Shown: positions 1 to 5,001 of the stretch, in pieces | Numbering within the stretch: the stretch's first letter is position 1 | Layout: the number at the start of each line of letters is the position of its first letter | NCBI GenBank assembly: GCA_964387775.1 | Contig: CAYLZO010000307.1 | Coordinates: forward strand, 1 to 5,118 | Reading direction: 5' to 3' | Length of the DNA: 5,118 nt | Source of the DNA: CAYLZO01 sp964387775 | GTDB lineage: Bacteria > Chloroflexota > Anaerolineae > JAAYZQ01 | Position numbers and translations under genes: made by a program | The notes under the pieces: generated by a model | Told to the model about the DNA's origin: nothing | Seen by the model: the letters and a program-made list of their open reading frames with translations, nothing else | Database searches by the model: none

Positions 1-501
1 GACGCCGTACTTGATGGCCCGCCCGCCGCCGGCGTTCTCGGCCACGTTGCCGCCCACAAAGCACGACTCCAGGCTCATGGGGTAGCCGGCGTAAAAGAGG
101 CCGTGGGGCTGGGCCGCCTCGTTGATCTCGTTGGTCACTACCCCCGGCTCGACGGTGACCGTCATGTTCTCGGTGTCGATTTCGAGGATGCGGTCCAGGC
201 GCTCGACGGAGAGCAGGATGCCGCCCCGAACCGGCACCGCCCCGCCCGATAGCCCCGAGCCCGCACCGCGCGGCGTGACCGGCACCCGCTCGCGGTTGGC
301 CAGCTTCAGAATCTGGCTGATTTCCTCCGCCGATCCGGGCTTGACCACCACCTCGGGCAGGTGGGCGTGTTCCTCGCCGGCCACCTCGTCGTGGGCATAG
401 CCCGCCATCCGCTCCGGCTCACCGTAGAGCACGTGCCGCCCGCCGACGATGCCCCGCAATTCGTCCACAATCCCCGCCGTCACCGGTTCGTAATGGCTCA
501 T
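1..501 (-). CDS. glcD: GlcD-type FAD-linked 2-hydroxyacid oxidase, N-terminal part (cut by window edge)
   Basis: The 167 visible residues begin MSHYEPVTAG and run open to position 1, so the C-terminus lies outside the window. They match the start of the FAD-binding PCMH-type domain (FAD_binding_4) of the glycolate oxidase GlcD/D-lactate dehydrogenase family. Residues 50-57 give PEVVVKPG. The FAD pyrophosphate-binding stretch PRGAGSGLSGGAVP is at 77-90, GGILLS is at 93-98, and GGNVAENAGGG is at 150-160. Members oxidise D-2-hydroxyacids such as D-lactate or glycolate to 2-oxoacids using FAD, usually in the cytoplasm or on the inner membrane face. The family is normally about 460 residues, so roughly a third is here. 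The ATG overlaps the larA stop as ATGA, which suggests translational coupling. A GGAG 8 nt upstream, inside the heptad repeat, is the likely ribosome binding site. The exact substrate cannot be read from this part. The family call is secure; glycolate versus lactate is open. Confidence 0.9.
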   Translation of the reverse strand, partial: MSHYEPVTAGIVDELRGIVGGRHVLYGEPERMAGYAHDEVAGEEHAHLPEVVVKPGSAEEISQILKLANRERVPVTPRGAGSGLSGGAVPVRGGILLSVERLDRILEIDTENMTVTVEPGVVTNEINEAAQPHGLFYAGYPMSLESCFVGGNVAENAGGGRAIKYGV

Positions 502-1811
502 CTGCCAATCTCCAATATCCAATCCCCAACATACGGCACCGTCTGCGGCCCATCGGGCAACACCGCAATCGCCGCGCCGGGATTGTGCCGCCGGATGGCC
601 GCCACGGTCTCTTCGATGGAGCGGCAGGGGATCACCAGCGCGTGGCGCAGTTCCTCGTCCGTCAGCCCATCGGCGTAGACGTGGACCCGGGCCTGGCGCT
701 GGATCTGAGCCTGGACCTGGGCCTCCCACTGATCGTGGCAGCGAAAGCCGGGGACCAGGACCCGGGCCAACAGCTCCTCAGGCGAGTCTGCCTCCCACAG
801 CAGGCGCTTGTATTCGCCGTGGTCGGGGATGCCGTCCCAGCACTCGGCGGCTAGGATTATGTCACCTCCCGGCCGCACGATCCGGGCCGCTGCCGACATG
901 CCCTTGACCCCCTGGTAGAGGTTGAGGTCGAGGGGGTAGCCGCTGTTGGACGTGATCACCACGTCGAACGGCGCTGCCACCGGCCGGAGGGCCGTCTTTC
1001 GCACGAACTCGGCGCCCCGCCGGTGGGCGGCCAGCATCTCGCCGGCAAAGACACCCGTGATCTGGCGCTTCTGGTTCAGGGTGACGTTCAGCAAGAAGGT
1101 CGGCTCGGTCGCCTGGACCACGTCCCGCATCTCTGCCCAGATGGGATTGCCCCTTCGACTCTGCTCAGGGCCAGCCCCCAGCACGGCCCACGTCGCGTTG
1201 GGATCGGCGATCATGGCCGGGCCGTGGTTATCCAGGATCGACTCGACGTCGGCGATGCCGGGCAGCACGGCCTTGGGACCGCCGCTGAACCCGGCAAAGA
1301 GGTGAGGCTCGATGAAACCGGTCAGGATGCGGACCGACGCCTCGGCGTAGGCGCGGTTGACGCGCACGGTCCGCCCTGCCCGGTTGGCCGCCACGCCGAC
1401 CAGGCGGGCGTCGTCCCAGGCGTCGTGCTGGACGATGCGGTAGCGGTCCACGACCCCGTCGCCCAACATGGTGCGCAGCTCGGCCCCGGTCTGGGGGCGG
1501 TGAGTGCCCAGGGCGTTGATGAGCACGATCTGTTCATCGGCCATTCCGGCCCGGGCCAATTCGTCCAGCAGGGGCGGCAGGACGCGGTCGTTGGGCATGG
1601 GCCGGGTCAAGTCGCTAAAGACGACGGCCACGGCATCGTCCGGCGCCACCAACTCGGCCAGCGGCCGCGTGCCGATGGGCGCGCGGAGCGCCCCGGCGAT
1701 GGCCTGCTGCTCGTCGGGCAGACCGGGTACAAAGGCCGGCTCGATGACGGTCGCATCGTCGGGGACCTCGATCTGCAGGCCGGTCCGGCCATAAGCCAAC
1801 TCCAACTTCAT
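498..1811 (-). CDS. larA: LarA-type nickel-pincer 2-hydroxyacid racemase (lactate racemase family, DUF2088)
   Basis: A complete 437-residue LarA-family protein, close to the usual 420-440. LarA interconverts D- and L-2-hydroxyacids by hydride transfer to a nickel pincer nucleotide cofactor. All the key positions known from the Lactobacillus plantarum enzyme appear with a constant 4-residue offset: H104 (ALGTH, catalytic), H170 (EPHLFAG, catalytic), K180 (SGGPK, covalent cofactor attachment) and H196 (DNHG, nickel ligand). The substrate-site pattern YQGVK is at 299-303 and DLTRP at 67-71. The start is ATG with GGGGAGGG four bases upstream. Downstream glcD overlaps by 4 nt, so the pair probably makes both enantiomers of one hydroxyacid oxidisable. 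Many LarA homologues act on substrates other than lactate, so lactate is only the default guess. No larB, larC or larE cofactor genes are visible here. Oddities are a repeat-encoded insertion at about residues 212-220 and a repeat-encoded C-terminus (429-437). Its leader abuts a truncated DUF2071 gene. Confidence 0.93.
   Translation of the reverse strand: MKLELAYGRTGLQIEVPDDATVIEPAFVPGLPDEQQAIAGALRAPIGTRPLAELVAPDDAVAVVFSDLTRPMPNDRVLPPLLDELARAGMADEQIVLINALGTHRPQTGAELRTMLGDGVVDRYRIVQHDAWDDARLVGVAANRAGRTVRVNRAYAEASVRILTGFIEPHLFAGFSGGPKAVLPGIADVESILDNHGPAMIADPNATWAVLGAGPEQSRRGNPIWAEMRDVVQATEPTFLLNVTLNQKRQITGVFAGEMLAAHRRGAEFVRKTALRPVAAPFDVVITSNSGYPLDLNLYQGVKGMSAAARIVRPGGDIILAAECWDGIPDHGEYKRLLWEADSPEELLARVLVPGFRCHDQWEAQVQAQIQRQARVHVYADGLTDEELRHALVIPCRSIEETVAAIRRHNPGAAIAVLPDGPQTVPYVGDWILEIGR
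505..532. repeat. Four-copy 7-nt tandem repeat (CCAATNN) at the larA/glcD junction
   Basis: On the plus strand four consecutive heptamers are CCAATCT, CCAATAT, CCAATCC and the degenerate CCAACAT. On the coding strand they read as a TTGG-rich array that encodes the last nine residues of LarA (GDWILEIGR). The final unit also supplies the GGAG upstream of the glcD ATG. The period and copy number are seen directly. That it is a mobile or slippage-prone microsatellite is inference. Confidence 0.75.
1151..1170. repeat. Short palindrome-like dispersed repeat inside larA
   Basis: The 20-mer CCCTTCGACTCTGCTCAGGG has complementary ends (CCCT and AGGG on the opposite strand) around an imperfect stem. 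I recall close variants (with small changes in the middle) as abundant intergenic elements in Chloroflexota, cyanobacteria and other genomes, but cannot count copies here. In the larA frame it reads as PEQSRRG, exactly where homologues go directly from a WAVLE-like stretch to GNPI, so it looks like an in-frame insertion. Confidence 0.65.
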
Positions 1812-1836
1812 CTGTCCCTCCCCATTCTGTCAGTGG

Positions 1837-2106
1837 CACGCCCCGGCGCCATTCATGGCCCGCTTGGCGCCGGACGTAGAACCGCACGTTGACCTCCTCA
1901 AAATCGCGATGGAAGGGGATCGGCCGCCCGAACACCCGCGTGTCGAGAAACAAAAAGCCCACCACGCTGACGAGGTGCCGTCCCCGCCAGGTGTCGAGCT
2001 CCGTGCCGGCGGGCAGATAGGGGCGGAGCGTCCCCGGCGCGACCTCGTAGTTCAGCATTGCCAGGTAGCGCCATTCGGCTGTCAGAAATGGTCGTTCGTC
2101 GGTCAT
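1837..2106 (-). pseudogene. DUF2071 (YqjF-like) gene, truncated 5' fragment
   Basis: The first 90 residues match the start of DUF2071/YqjF proteins, whose function is unknown and whose usual length is about 230-250. Visible landmarks are FLTAEWRYLAMLNYEV at 7-22, PYLPAGTELDTW at 29-40, VGFLFLDTRVFG at 49-60, PIPFHRDFEEVNVRFYVRR at 62-80 and EWRRGV at 85-90. The family normally continues from WRRGV with a VFI-EIVP-like stretch. Here the match stops and the next bases are the larA leader. The frame stays open across the larA start and ends at 1615, adding 73 residues of out-of-frame larA sequence. If translated, the product would be a 163-residue nonsense-tailed protein. The start is ATG with GAGGAGG three bases upstream, behind a good promoter. 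The recognisable part is certain; calling it non-functional follows from the loss of about 60% of the domain. Confidence 0.82.
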
Positions 2107-2132
2107 CGGCCTCCTCGGTCCGGCTGGCGACC

Positions 2133-2161
2133 AGTATACCATCATCCCCGTTCCAGGGCAA
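2133..2161 (-). promoter_or_regulatory. Sigma70-like promoter for DUF2071 remnant and probably larA-glcD
   Basis: On the minus strand a TTGCCC -35 box (2156-2161) is followed after 17 bp by a TATACT -10 box (2133-2138). A TG one base upstream of the -10 gives an extended -10. The DUF2071 ATG lies 26 bases downstream. Box sequences and spacing are seen directly; activity is inferred. No separate promoter fits in the roughly 25-nt leader left in front of larA, so larA and glcD probably depend on this one. Confidence 0.6.
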
Positions 2162-2199
2162 GACCGGCGGGCCGGTCCTGTCCGGTCGAGGGGCGGGTT

Positions 2200-2228
2200 T
2201 TGCATCTCTGGCAGCGGCGTGGTACAAT
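2200..2228 (+). promoter_or_regulatory. Extended -10 promoter for the winged-helix regulator
   Basis: TACAAT at 2223-2228 matches the -10 consensus at five of six bases and is preceded by TGG, giving an extended -10. A weak -35, TTGCAT at 2200-2205, sits 17 bp upstream. The site faces away from the DUF2071 promoter across about 40 bp, the classic layout for a regulator controlling its divergent neighbour. It also overlaps the GTG at 2219, which argues against that codon as the start. Confidence 0.6.
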
Positions 2229-2263
2229 GGGCGGCAGGGGCCGAAGCAACAGACAGGAAGAAC

Positions 2264-2269
2264 AGGAGA
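2264..2269 (+). promoter_or_regulatory. Ribosome binding site that selects the TTG start of the wHTH gene
   Basis: AGGAGA lies nine bases before an in-frame TTG at 2279. No in-frame ATG precedes the HTH domain, and the upstream in-frame GTG (2219) falls within the promoter, so this site decides the start. Confidence 0.6.
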
Positions 2270-2278
2270 AAGTGCACG

Positions 2279-2506
2279 TTGACGTTTCCCGGAACAACCA
2301 AACGAAAGAACCGCACCTCTATCCTCCAGGCGTTGACCCGCAGGGGCGAGCTGACCACCCGGCAGTTGGTGCGAGAAACAGGCCTCCCCGAGGACATCAT
2401 CCGCCACCACCTGGATGACCTCAGCGCCATGGGGATGCTGGGCATCAAGCAGGTCAAGCGCTCGCACGGCTTCCGGCGGGCATTTTTCATCAAGGACGTG
2501 ATCTAG
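2279..2506 (+). CDS. Small winged-helix DNA-binding protein
   Basis: A 75-residue protein from a TTG start, almost entirely one winged helix-turn-helix domain. A first helix runs at about 12-21 (RTSILQALT). The turn and second helix TTRQLVRETG are at 26-35. The likely recognition helix EDIIRHHLDDLSAMGML is at 38-54, and a basic beta wing KQVKRSHGFRRAFF is at 57-70. The pattern resembles ArsR/MarR-like transcription regulators in which a domain is 'unlocked' by dimer contacts, but there is no sensor domain, metal-binding cysteine or dimerisation helix. It therefore most likely acts as a compact DNA-binding dimer. It is transcribed divergently from the DUF2071 remnant/larA/glcD unit and may control that promoter and its own. 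The GNAT gene starts 85 bases downstream on the same strand with no terminator seen, so the two may be co-transcribed. The fold call is good; target and ligand are unknown. Confidence 0.75.
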   Translation: MTFPGTTKRKNRTSILQALTRRGELTTRQLVRETGLPEDIIRHHLDDLSAMGMLGIKQVKRSHGFRRAFFIKDVI

Positions 2507-2591
2507 TCCCACCCTTTTTCGGCACGTCTGCTCTATCCCACGCCGCCGGACAGTTCCTCACCCCGCGCGGGCCACGGCCTCTGGAGGCAAC

Positions 2592-3182
2592 TTGGACAGA
2601 CAGCAAGCCTGCGCCCAGGTAGAGATGGTCTGGCCCACGCGTCTCGTGGATGAGGCCCCACCGGTGCGCCTGCCGCCGGGCTACACACTGCGCACCTACC
2701 GGCCGGGCGACGAGCCCCGCTTCTACGAGATCATGGCCCTGGCCGGGTGGCCGGGCTGGGACGAGGAAAAGCTGCGGCCCTGGCTGTGGCGCATCCTGCC
2801 CGCGGGATGGTTCATGGCCGTGCATCAGGCCAGCGACGAGGTCGTGGCGACCGGCATGGCCACCCACGACCCCACCTGGCGACACCCCTTTTGCGGCGAA
2901 ATGGGCTGGCTGGCCGCCGATCCGGCCCACACCGGCCGGGGCCTGGGGCTGGCCCTCAGCGCGGCGGTGACAGCCCGCTTTCTTGAAATCGGCTACCGCT
3001 GTATCCACCTCTACACCGAGCCGTGGCGGCTACCAGCCCTCAAAATCTACCTGAAGCTGGGTTACGTTCCGCTCCTGGACGCACCCGAAGCGCCAGACTG
3101 CTGGCGCGCCATCTGTGCCGAACTGGACTGGCCCTGTTCCCCCGAGACGTGGACGGCGGCCTGGTCGCCCCCTACCCAGTAG
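2592..3182 (+). CDS. GNAT-family N-acetyltransferase
   Basis: A 196-residue single-domain GNAT protein, a family that moves an acetyl group from acetyl-CoA to an amine. The N-terminal strand and helix are at 30-52 (PGYTLRTYRPGDEPRFYEIMALA). The acetyl-CoA-binding motif A is at 105-126, with the loop HTGRGLG at 113-119. Thr114 sits where Arg or Gln is more usual. The motif B region is at about 143-162, ending in the typical ALKIYLKLGYVPLL. The substrate cannot be deduced. The start given is TTG at 2592 with GGAGG four bases upstream. An in-frame ATG at 2625, residue 12, leaves MVWPTRL as the N-terminus and has a weaker AGGTAGAG upstream. Either is possible, and the ATG would lose nothing of the fold. 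The gene may be co-transcribed with the upstream regulator. Its stop lies inside the end of the convergent SDR gene. Confidence 0.85.
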   Translation: MDRQQACAQVEMVWPTRLVDEAPPVRLPPGYTLRTYRPGDEPRFYEIMALAGWPGWDEEKLRPWLWRILPAGWFMAVHQASDEVVATGMATHDPTWRHPFCGEMGWLAADPAHTGRGLGLALSAAVTARFLEIGYRCIHLYTEPWRLPALKIYLKLGYVPLLDAPEAPDCWRAICAELDWPCSPETWTAAWSPPTQ

Positions 3183-3924
3183 CGGGCTGCCGGTGCGCCC
3201 ACCGCTCCCCGCCGTCCACGTGCAGCACCTCGCCGGTGACGTACTCGGCGCGGACCAGGTAGCGCACCGCCTCGACCACGTCCTGGGGGCTGCCCCAGCG
3301 GCCCAGCAGCGTGTTGCCAGCGCCCCACGCGATCTGGGCCTCGGTAAAGCCGGGCGGGGGCAGGACCGGGCCAGGGACGATGCCGTTGACCCGCACCTGG
3401 GGCGCCAGCGCCACCGACAGGCTGCGGGCCAGCGCCCACAGCGCGCTCTTGCCCACGCCGTGGGCCAGGTAGTTGGGCCAGGGCTGAAAGGCCCCCAGGT
3501 CGAGGATGGGGATCAGCACCCCCTCGCCGCGCTCGATCATGCCCGGCGCCAGCCCCTGGGCCAGCAGCAAAAAGCTCTCGACCAGCACGCCCTGGAGCAT
3601 GCGCCAGGTCTCCAGCGTGACGTCGAATAGGCCGGCGCGGACGTAGGGCGACGCGGCGTGGACCACGACGTCCACCCGGCCGAATCGCGCCAGCGCCGCC
3701 TCGACGACGGCCCGGGCGTTCTCCGGGTCGCCCAGGTCGGCGGGCACGGCCAGGGCCTCGACGCCCAGCGCCCCCGCCTCGGCGACGGTCTCTTCGGCCG
3801 GCCCGGCCGAGCGGTTGTAGTGGACGACGAGGTTGGCCCCGGCCTCGGCCAGCCCCAGGCTGATGGCCCGACCGACGCGCACCCCGCCGCCGGTGACGAG
3901 CGCAACTTTGCCTCTTGGATCCAT
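3172..3924 (-). CDS. Pteridine-reductase-like short-chain dehydrogenase/reductase with Tyr-to-His active site
   Basis: A complete 250-residue SDR. The Rossmann motif TGGGVRVG at 11-18 follows the TGX3RXG form of pteridine reductases (PTR1, FolM-like) rather than TGX3GXG. HYNRSA at 35-40 matches their NADPH-preferring HYxRS stretch. Other marks are ADLGD at 62-66, HAASPY at 89-94, RVNGIVPGPV at 178-187 and the C-terminal VTGEVLHVDGG at 229-239. In PTR1 catalysis uses Asp, Tyr thirteen residues later, and Lys four residues after that. Here D142 and K159 are in place, but the Tyr position is H155 (LAHGVGK, codon CAC). Reduction of a pterin or related carbonyl is the family expectation; loss of Tyr makes the actual activity doubtful. 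The start is ATG, with AGAGAGGAG seven bases upstream. The coding sequence shows no truncation. No promoter is obvious in the short upstream gap, which contains a palindromic repeat. Confidence 0.88.
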   Translation of the reverse strand: MDPRGKVALVTGGGVRVGRAISLGLAEAGANLVVHYNRSAGPAEETVAEAGALGVEALAVPADLGDPENARAVVEAALARFGRVDVVVHAASPYVRAGLFDVTLETWRMLQGVLVESFLLLAQGLAPGMIERGEGVLIPILDLGAFQPWPNYLAHGVGKSALWALARSLSVALAPQVRVNGIVPGPVLPPPGFTEAQIAWGAGNTLLGRWGSPQDVVEAVRYLVRAEYVTGEVLHVDGGERWAHRQPATG

Positions 3925-3964
3925 TTTGATCTCCTCTCTTGGAACAGCAAATTCCCAGTCTGTA

Positions 3965-3985
3965 GGGCGAGTTTCAAACTTGCCC
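3965..3985. repeat. 21-nt near-perfect palindrome between URO-D fragment and SDR
   Basis: GGGCGAGTTT and AAACTTGCCC flank a single C, forming a 10-bp stem with one G-T type mismatch. It resembles short palindromes that I recall as dispersed in Chloroflexota genomes; copy number is not testable here. On the minus strand it encodes the last residues GQV and the TGA stop of the chimeric ORF, and it begins 41 bases upstream of the SDR start. There is no T-tract after it on either strand, so it is not a standard rho-independent terminator, although the RNA hairpin could still slow transcription or protect RNA ends. Confidence 0.7.
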
Positions 3986-4444
3986 GAAAATCGGATAGTC
4001 GCCCACCTGCCGGGCGGTGTCCAGCATGGCCAGGTAGTATTCGGGCACGACGCCGGGGTAGACCGAGTTGCTGGTGGACAGCAAAAAGCCGCCGCCGGGC
4101 GCGGCGGTGCGGATGACCCACTCGGTCTGCTCGCGCACGGCCTCCACCGGCCCGTCGACGAGCACGGTGGCGCAATCCACGTTGCCGATGAGCGTCAGCC
4201 GGTCACCATAGTCGCGCTTGAGTTGGGCCAGGTCCAGCGCCCGCCACAACTCGACCTCGTCGGCAACGCGCTGCCGGTGATAGTCCGCGACGCGGCCGGC
4301 CCGCAGCGCCTCGTTCTGGGCCACGCCTCGGACGCGCCCGCCAAAGGTGCCCACGTCCTCGCCGATCAAGAACACGGCGGGGTCGCGGCGCATCTCTTCG
4401 ACCATGGCTTCTCGGATCGCTTCGGAATAGGAGAGTTGTCGCAT
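3974..4444 (-). CDS. Chimeric ORF: E1-beta N-terminus joined in frame to a URO-D-like C-terminus
   Basis: A 156-residue ORF built from two unrelated families. Residues 1-36 (MRQLSYSEAIREAMVEEM, then DPAVFLIGEDVGTFGG) are the N-terminus of the beta subunit of 2-oxoacid dehydrogenase E1 (PdhB/AcoB type, normally about 325 residues). Residues 37-68 match nothing I recognise. Residues 69-156 (DLAQLKRDYGDRLTLIGNVD, then AAPGGGFLLSTSNSVYPGV and YYLAMLDTARQVGDYPI) are the C-terminal quarter of a URO-D superfamily protein, of the type found among Chloroflexota methyltransferases and decarboxylases and usually 340-380 residues long. The start has AGGAGG six bases upstream, overlapping the stop of the E1-alpha fragment as in an intact E1-alpha/beta operon. 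Neither half keeps an active site, so a working enzyme is very unlikely. It is best read as two gene remnants joined between about 4240 and 4337, with the frame retained by chance or selection. Confidence 0.75.
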   Translation of the reverse strand: MRQLSYSEAIREAMVEEMRRDPAVFLIGEDVGTFGGRVRGVAQNEALRAGRVADYHRQRVADEVELWRALDLAQLKRDYGDRLTLIGNVDCATVLVDGPVEAVREQTEWVIRTAAPGGGFLLSTSNSVYPGVVPEYYLAMLDTARQVGDYPIFGQV

Positions 4445-4453
4445 GGCAGCCTC

Positions 4454-4654
4454 CTAAAAGACCAGCCCGCCGTGGGTGTCGGCATAGACGCCGTGGAGCG
4501 CCTCCTCAGGCTGGGGCAGCGGCACGGCCTCGGCAAAGGCGACCGCTTCGTCCAGTTGCTCCAGGACGCCGGCCTCCACCTCGGCCAGCGCCGCCTCATC
4601 GAACGCCCCCGCGTCGAGCAGACGCCGGCGGAAGGCGGGGATGGGATCGAGAGC
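4454..4654 (-). pseudogene. E1-alpha subunit (PdhA/AcoA type), C-terminal fragment
   Basis: The last 66 codons of a thiamine-diphosphate-dependent E1-alpha subunit of a pyruvate or acetoin dehydrogenase. The recognisable pieces are DPIPAFRRRLLDAG, then EVEAGVLEQLDEAVAFAEAVPLPQPEEAL and the terminal GVYADTHGGLVF. Intact subunits are about 320-360 residues with the thiamine-binding GDG motif well upstream, and that part is absent. No start codon lies in this frame near the left of the match. The frame runs back into out-of-phase permease sequence. The stop TAG merges with the AGGAGG of the E1-beta start, so this border is native operon sequence, while the border near 4654 is a join. The fragment cannot be translated normally and is a remnant or an assembly product. 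Confidence 0.75.
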
Positions 4655-4665
4655 TTTTTCAGCAT
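4655..4665 (-). other. Start region of a second ABC permease, cut after a few codons
   Basis: Ten bases after the permease stop, GGGGGGAG is followed by ATG at 4665, the position where the second (MalG-type) permease gene normally begins in sugar ABC operons. Only MLKK or so can belong to it before E1-alpha homology begins in another frame near 4654. Continuing from this ATG gives a low-complexity Arg/Pro/Ser-rich reading frame that looks like an out-of-frame shadow. Seen: the binding site and ATG. Inferred: its identity. Confidence 0.4.
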
Positions 4666-4674
4666 GTCTCCCCC

Positions 4675-5001
4675 CTACGCCGAGGCCAGGGCGTTGTCGG
4701 TCTGCCTGAACTTGAGGTACACGACGCCGAGGATGACGTTGATGAAGAACATGACCACGGCCAGCGCGGCGCCGTACCCAAAGTGGAAGAATTGGATCGC
4801 CTCGCGGTACATGTGCAGGCTCAGCACCTCGGTGGAGCGGCCCGGCCCGCCGTCGGTGATGGCCAGGATCATGCCGATGGCGCTGATGCTCTCGATGGAG
4901 AGCAACACCAGTGTCACCAGCGTCACGGGGCGGATCAGGGGCCAGGTGATGCGCCAGAAGGCTTGCCAGCCCGTGGAGCCGTCGATGGCCGCTGCCTTCA
5001 T
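4675..5001 (-). pseudogene. MalF/UgpA-type sugar ABC transporter permease, C-terminal fragment
   Basis: The 108 residues match the last third of a binding-protein-dependent sugar permease, an inner-membrane subunit of CUT1-type ABC importers that are normally about 290-310 residues. The EAA loop that docks on the ATPase is at residues 2-25 (KAAAIDGSTGW, then FWRITWPLIRP), with K2 where the conserved Glu should be. A membrane segment follows at about 26-48, the periplasmic loop TDGGPGRSTEVLSLHMYREA is at 49-68, and the final membrane segment is at 78-97, ending YLKFRQ. The natural stop is present. Upstream of residue 1 the frame gives no transmembrane segments, and the matching sequence is lost near 4998-5010, so at least four N-terminal helices are missing. 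The ATG at 5001 is an internal Met, not a real start; no ribosome binding site precedes it. Confidence 0.8.

Noticed and set aside
505..532. Heptamer array as a CRISPR or regulator-binding array
   Set aside because: There are no spacers and the units are contiguous 7-mers. It lies mostly inside larA, so a simple tandem repeat is the better reading.
1023..1892. Long plus-strand open frame of 289 codons opposite larA
   Set aside because: It is antisense to a gene with full catalytic motifs. Its Gly/His/Asp/Arg-rich composition is typical of a shadow frame in GC-rich DNA, and it has no domain or binding site.
2219..2278. GTG at 2219 as start of the winged-helix protein
   Set aside because: It overlaps the extended -10 promoter and has no ribosome binding site, and the extra residues look non-coding. 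The TTG at 2279 has AGGAGA at good spacing.
2507..2591. Gap between regulator and GNAT as a site for a small gene or promoter
   Set aside because: No paired -35/-10 boxes, no short ORF with a ribosome binding site, and no stem followed by a T-run.
2490..3008. Minus-strand open frame of 172 codons opposite the GNAT gene
   Set aside because: No recognisable motif; the GNAT fold on the other strand explains the sequence.
3965..3985. Palindrome as a rho-independent terminator
   Set aside because: No run of T follows the stem on either strand.
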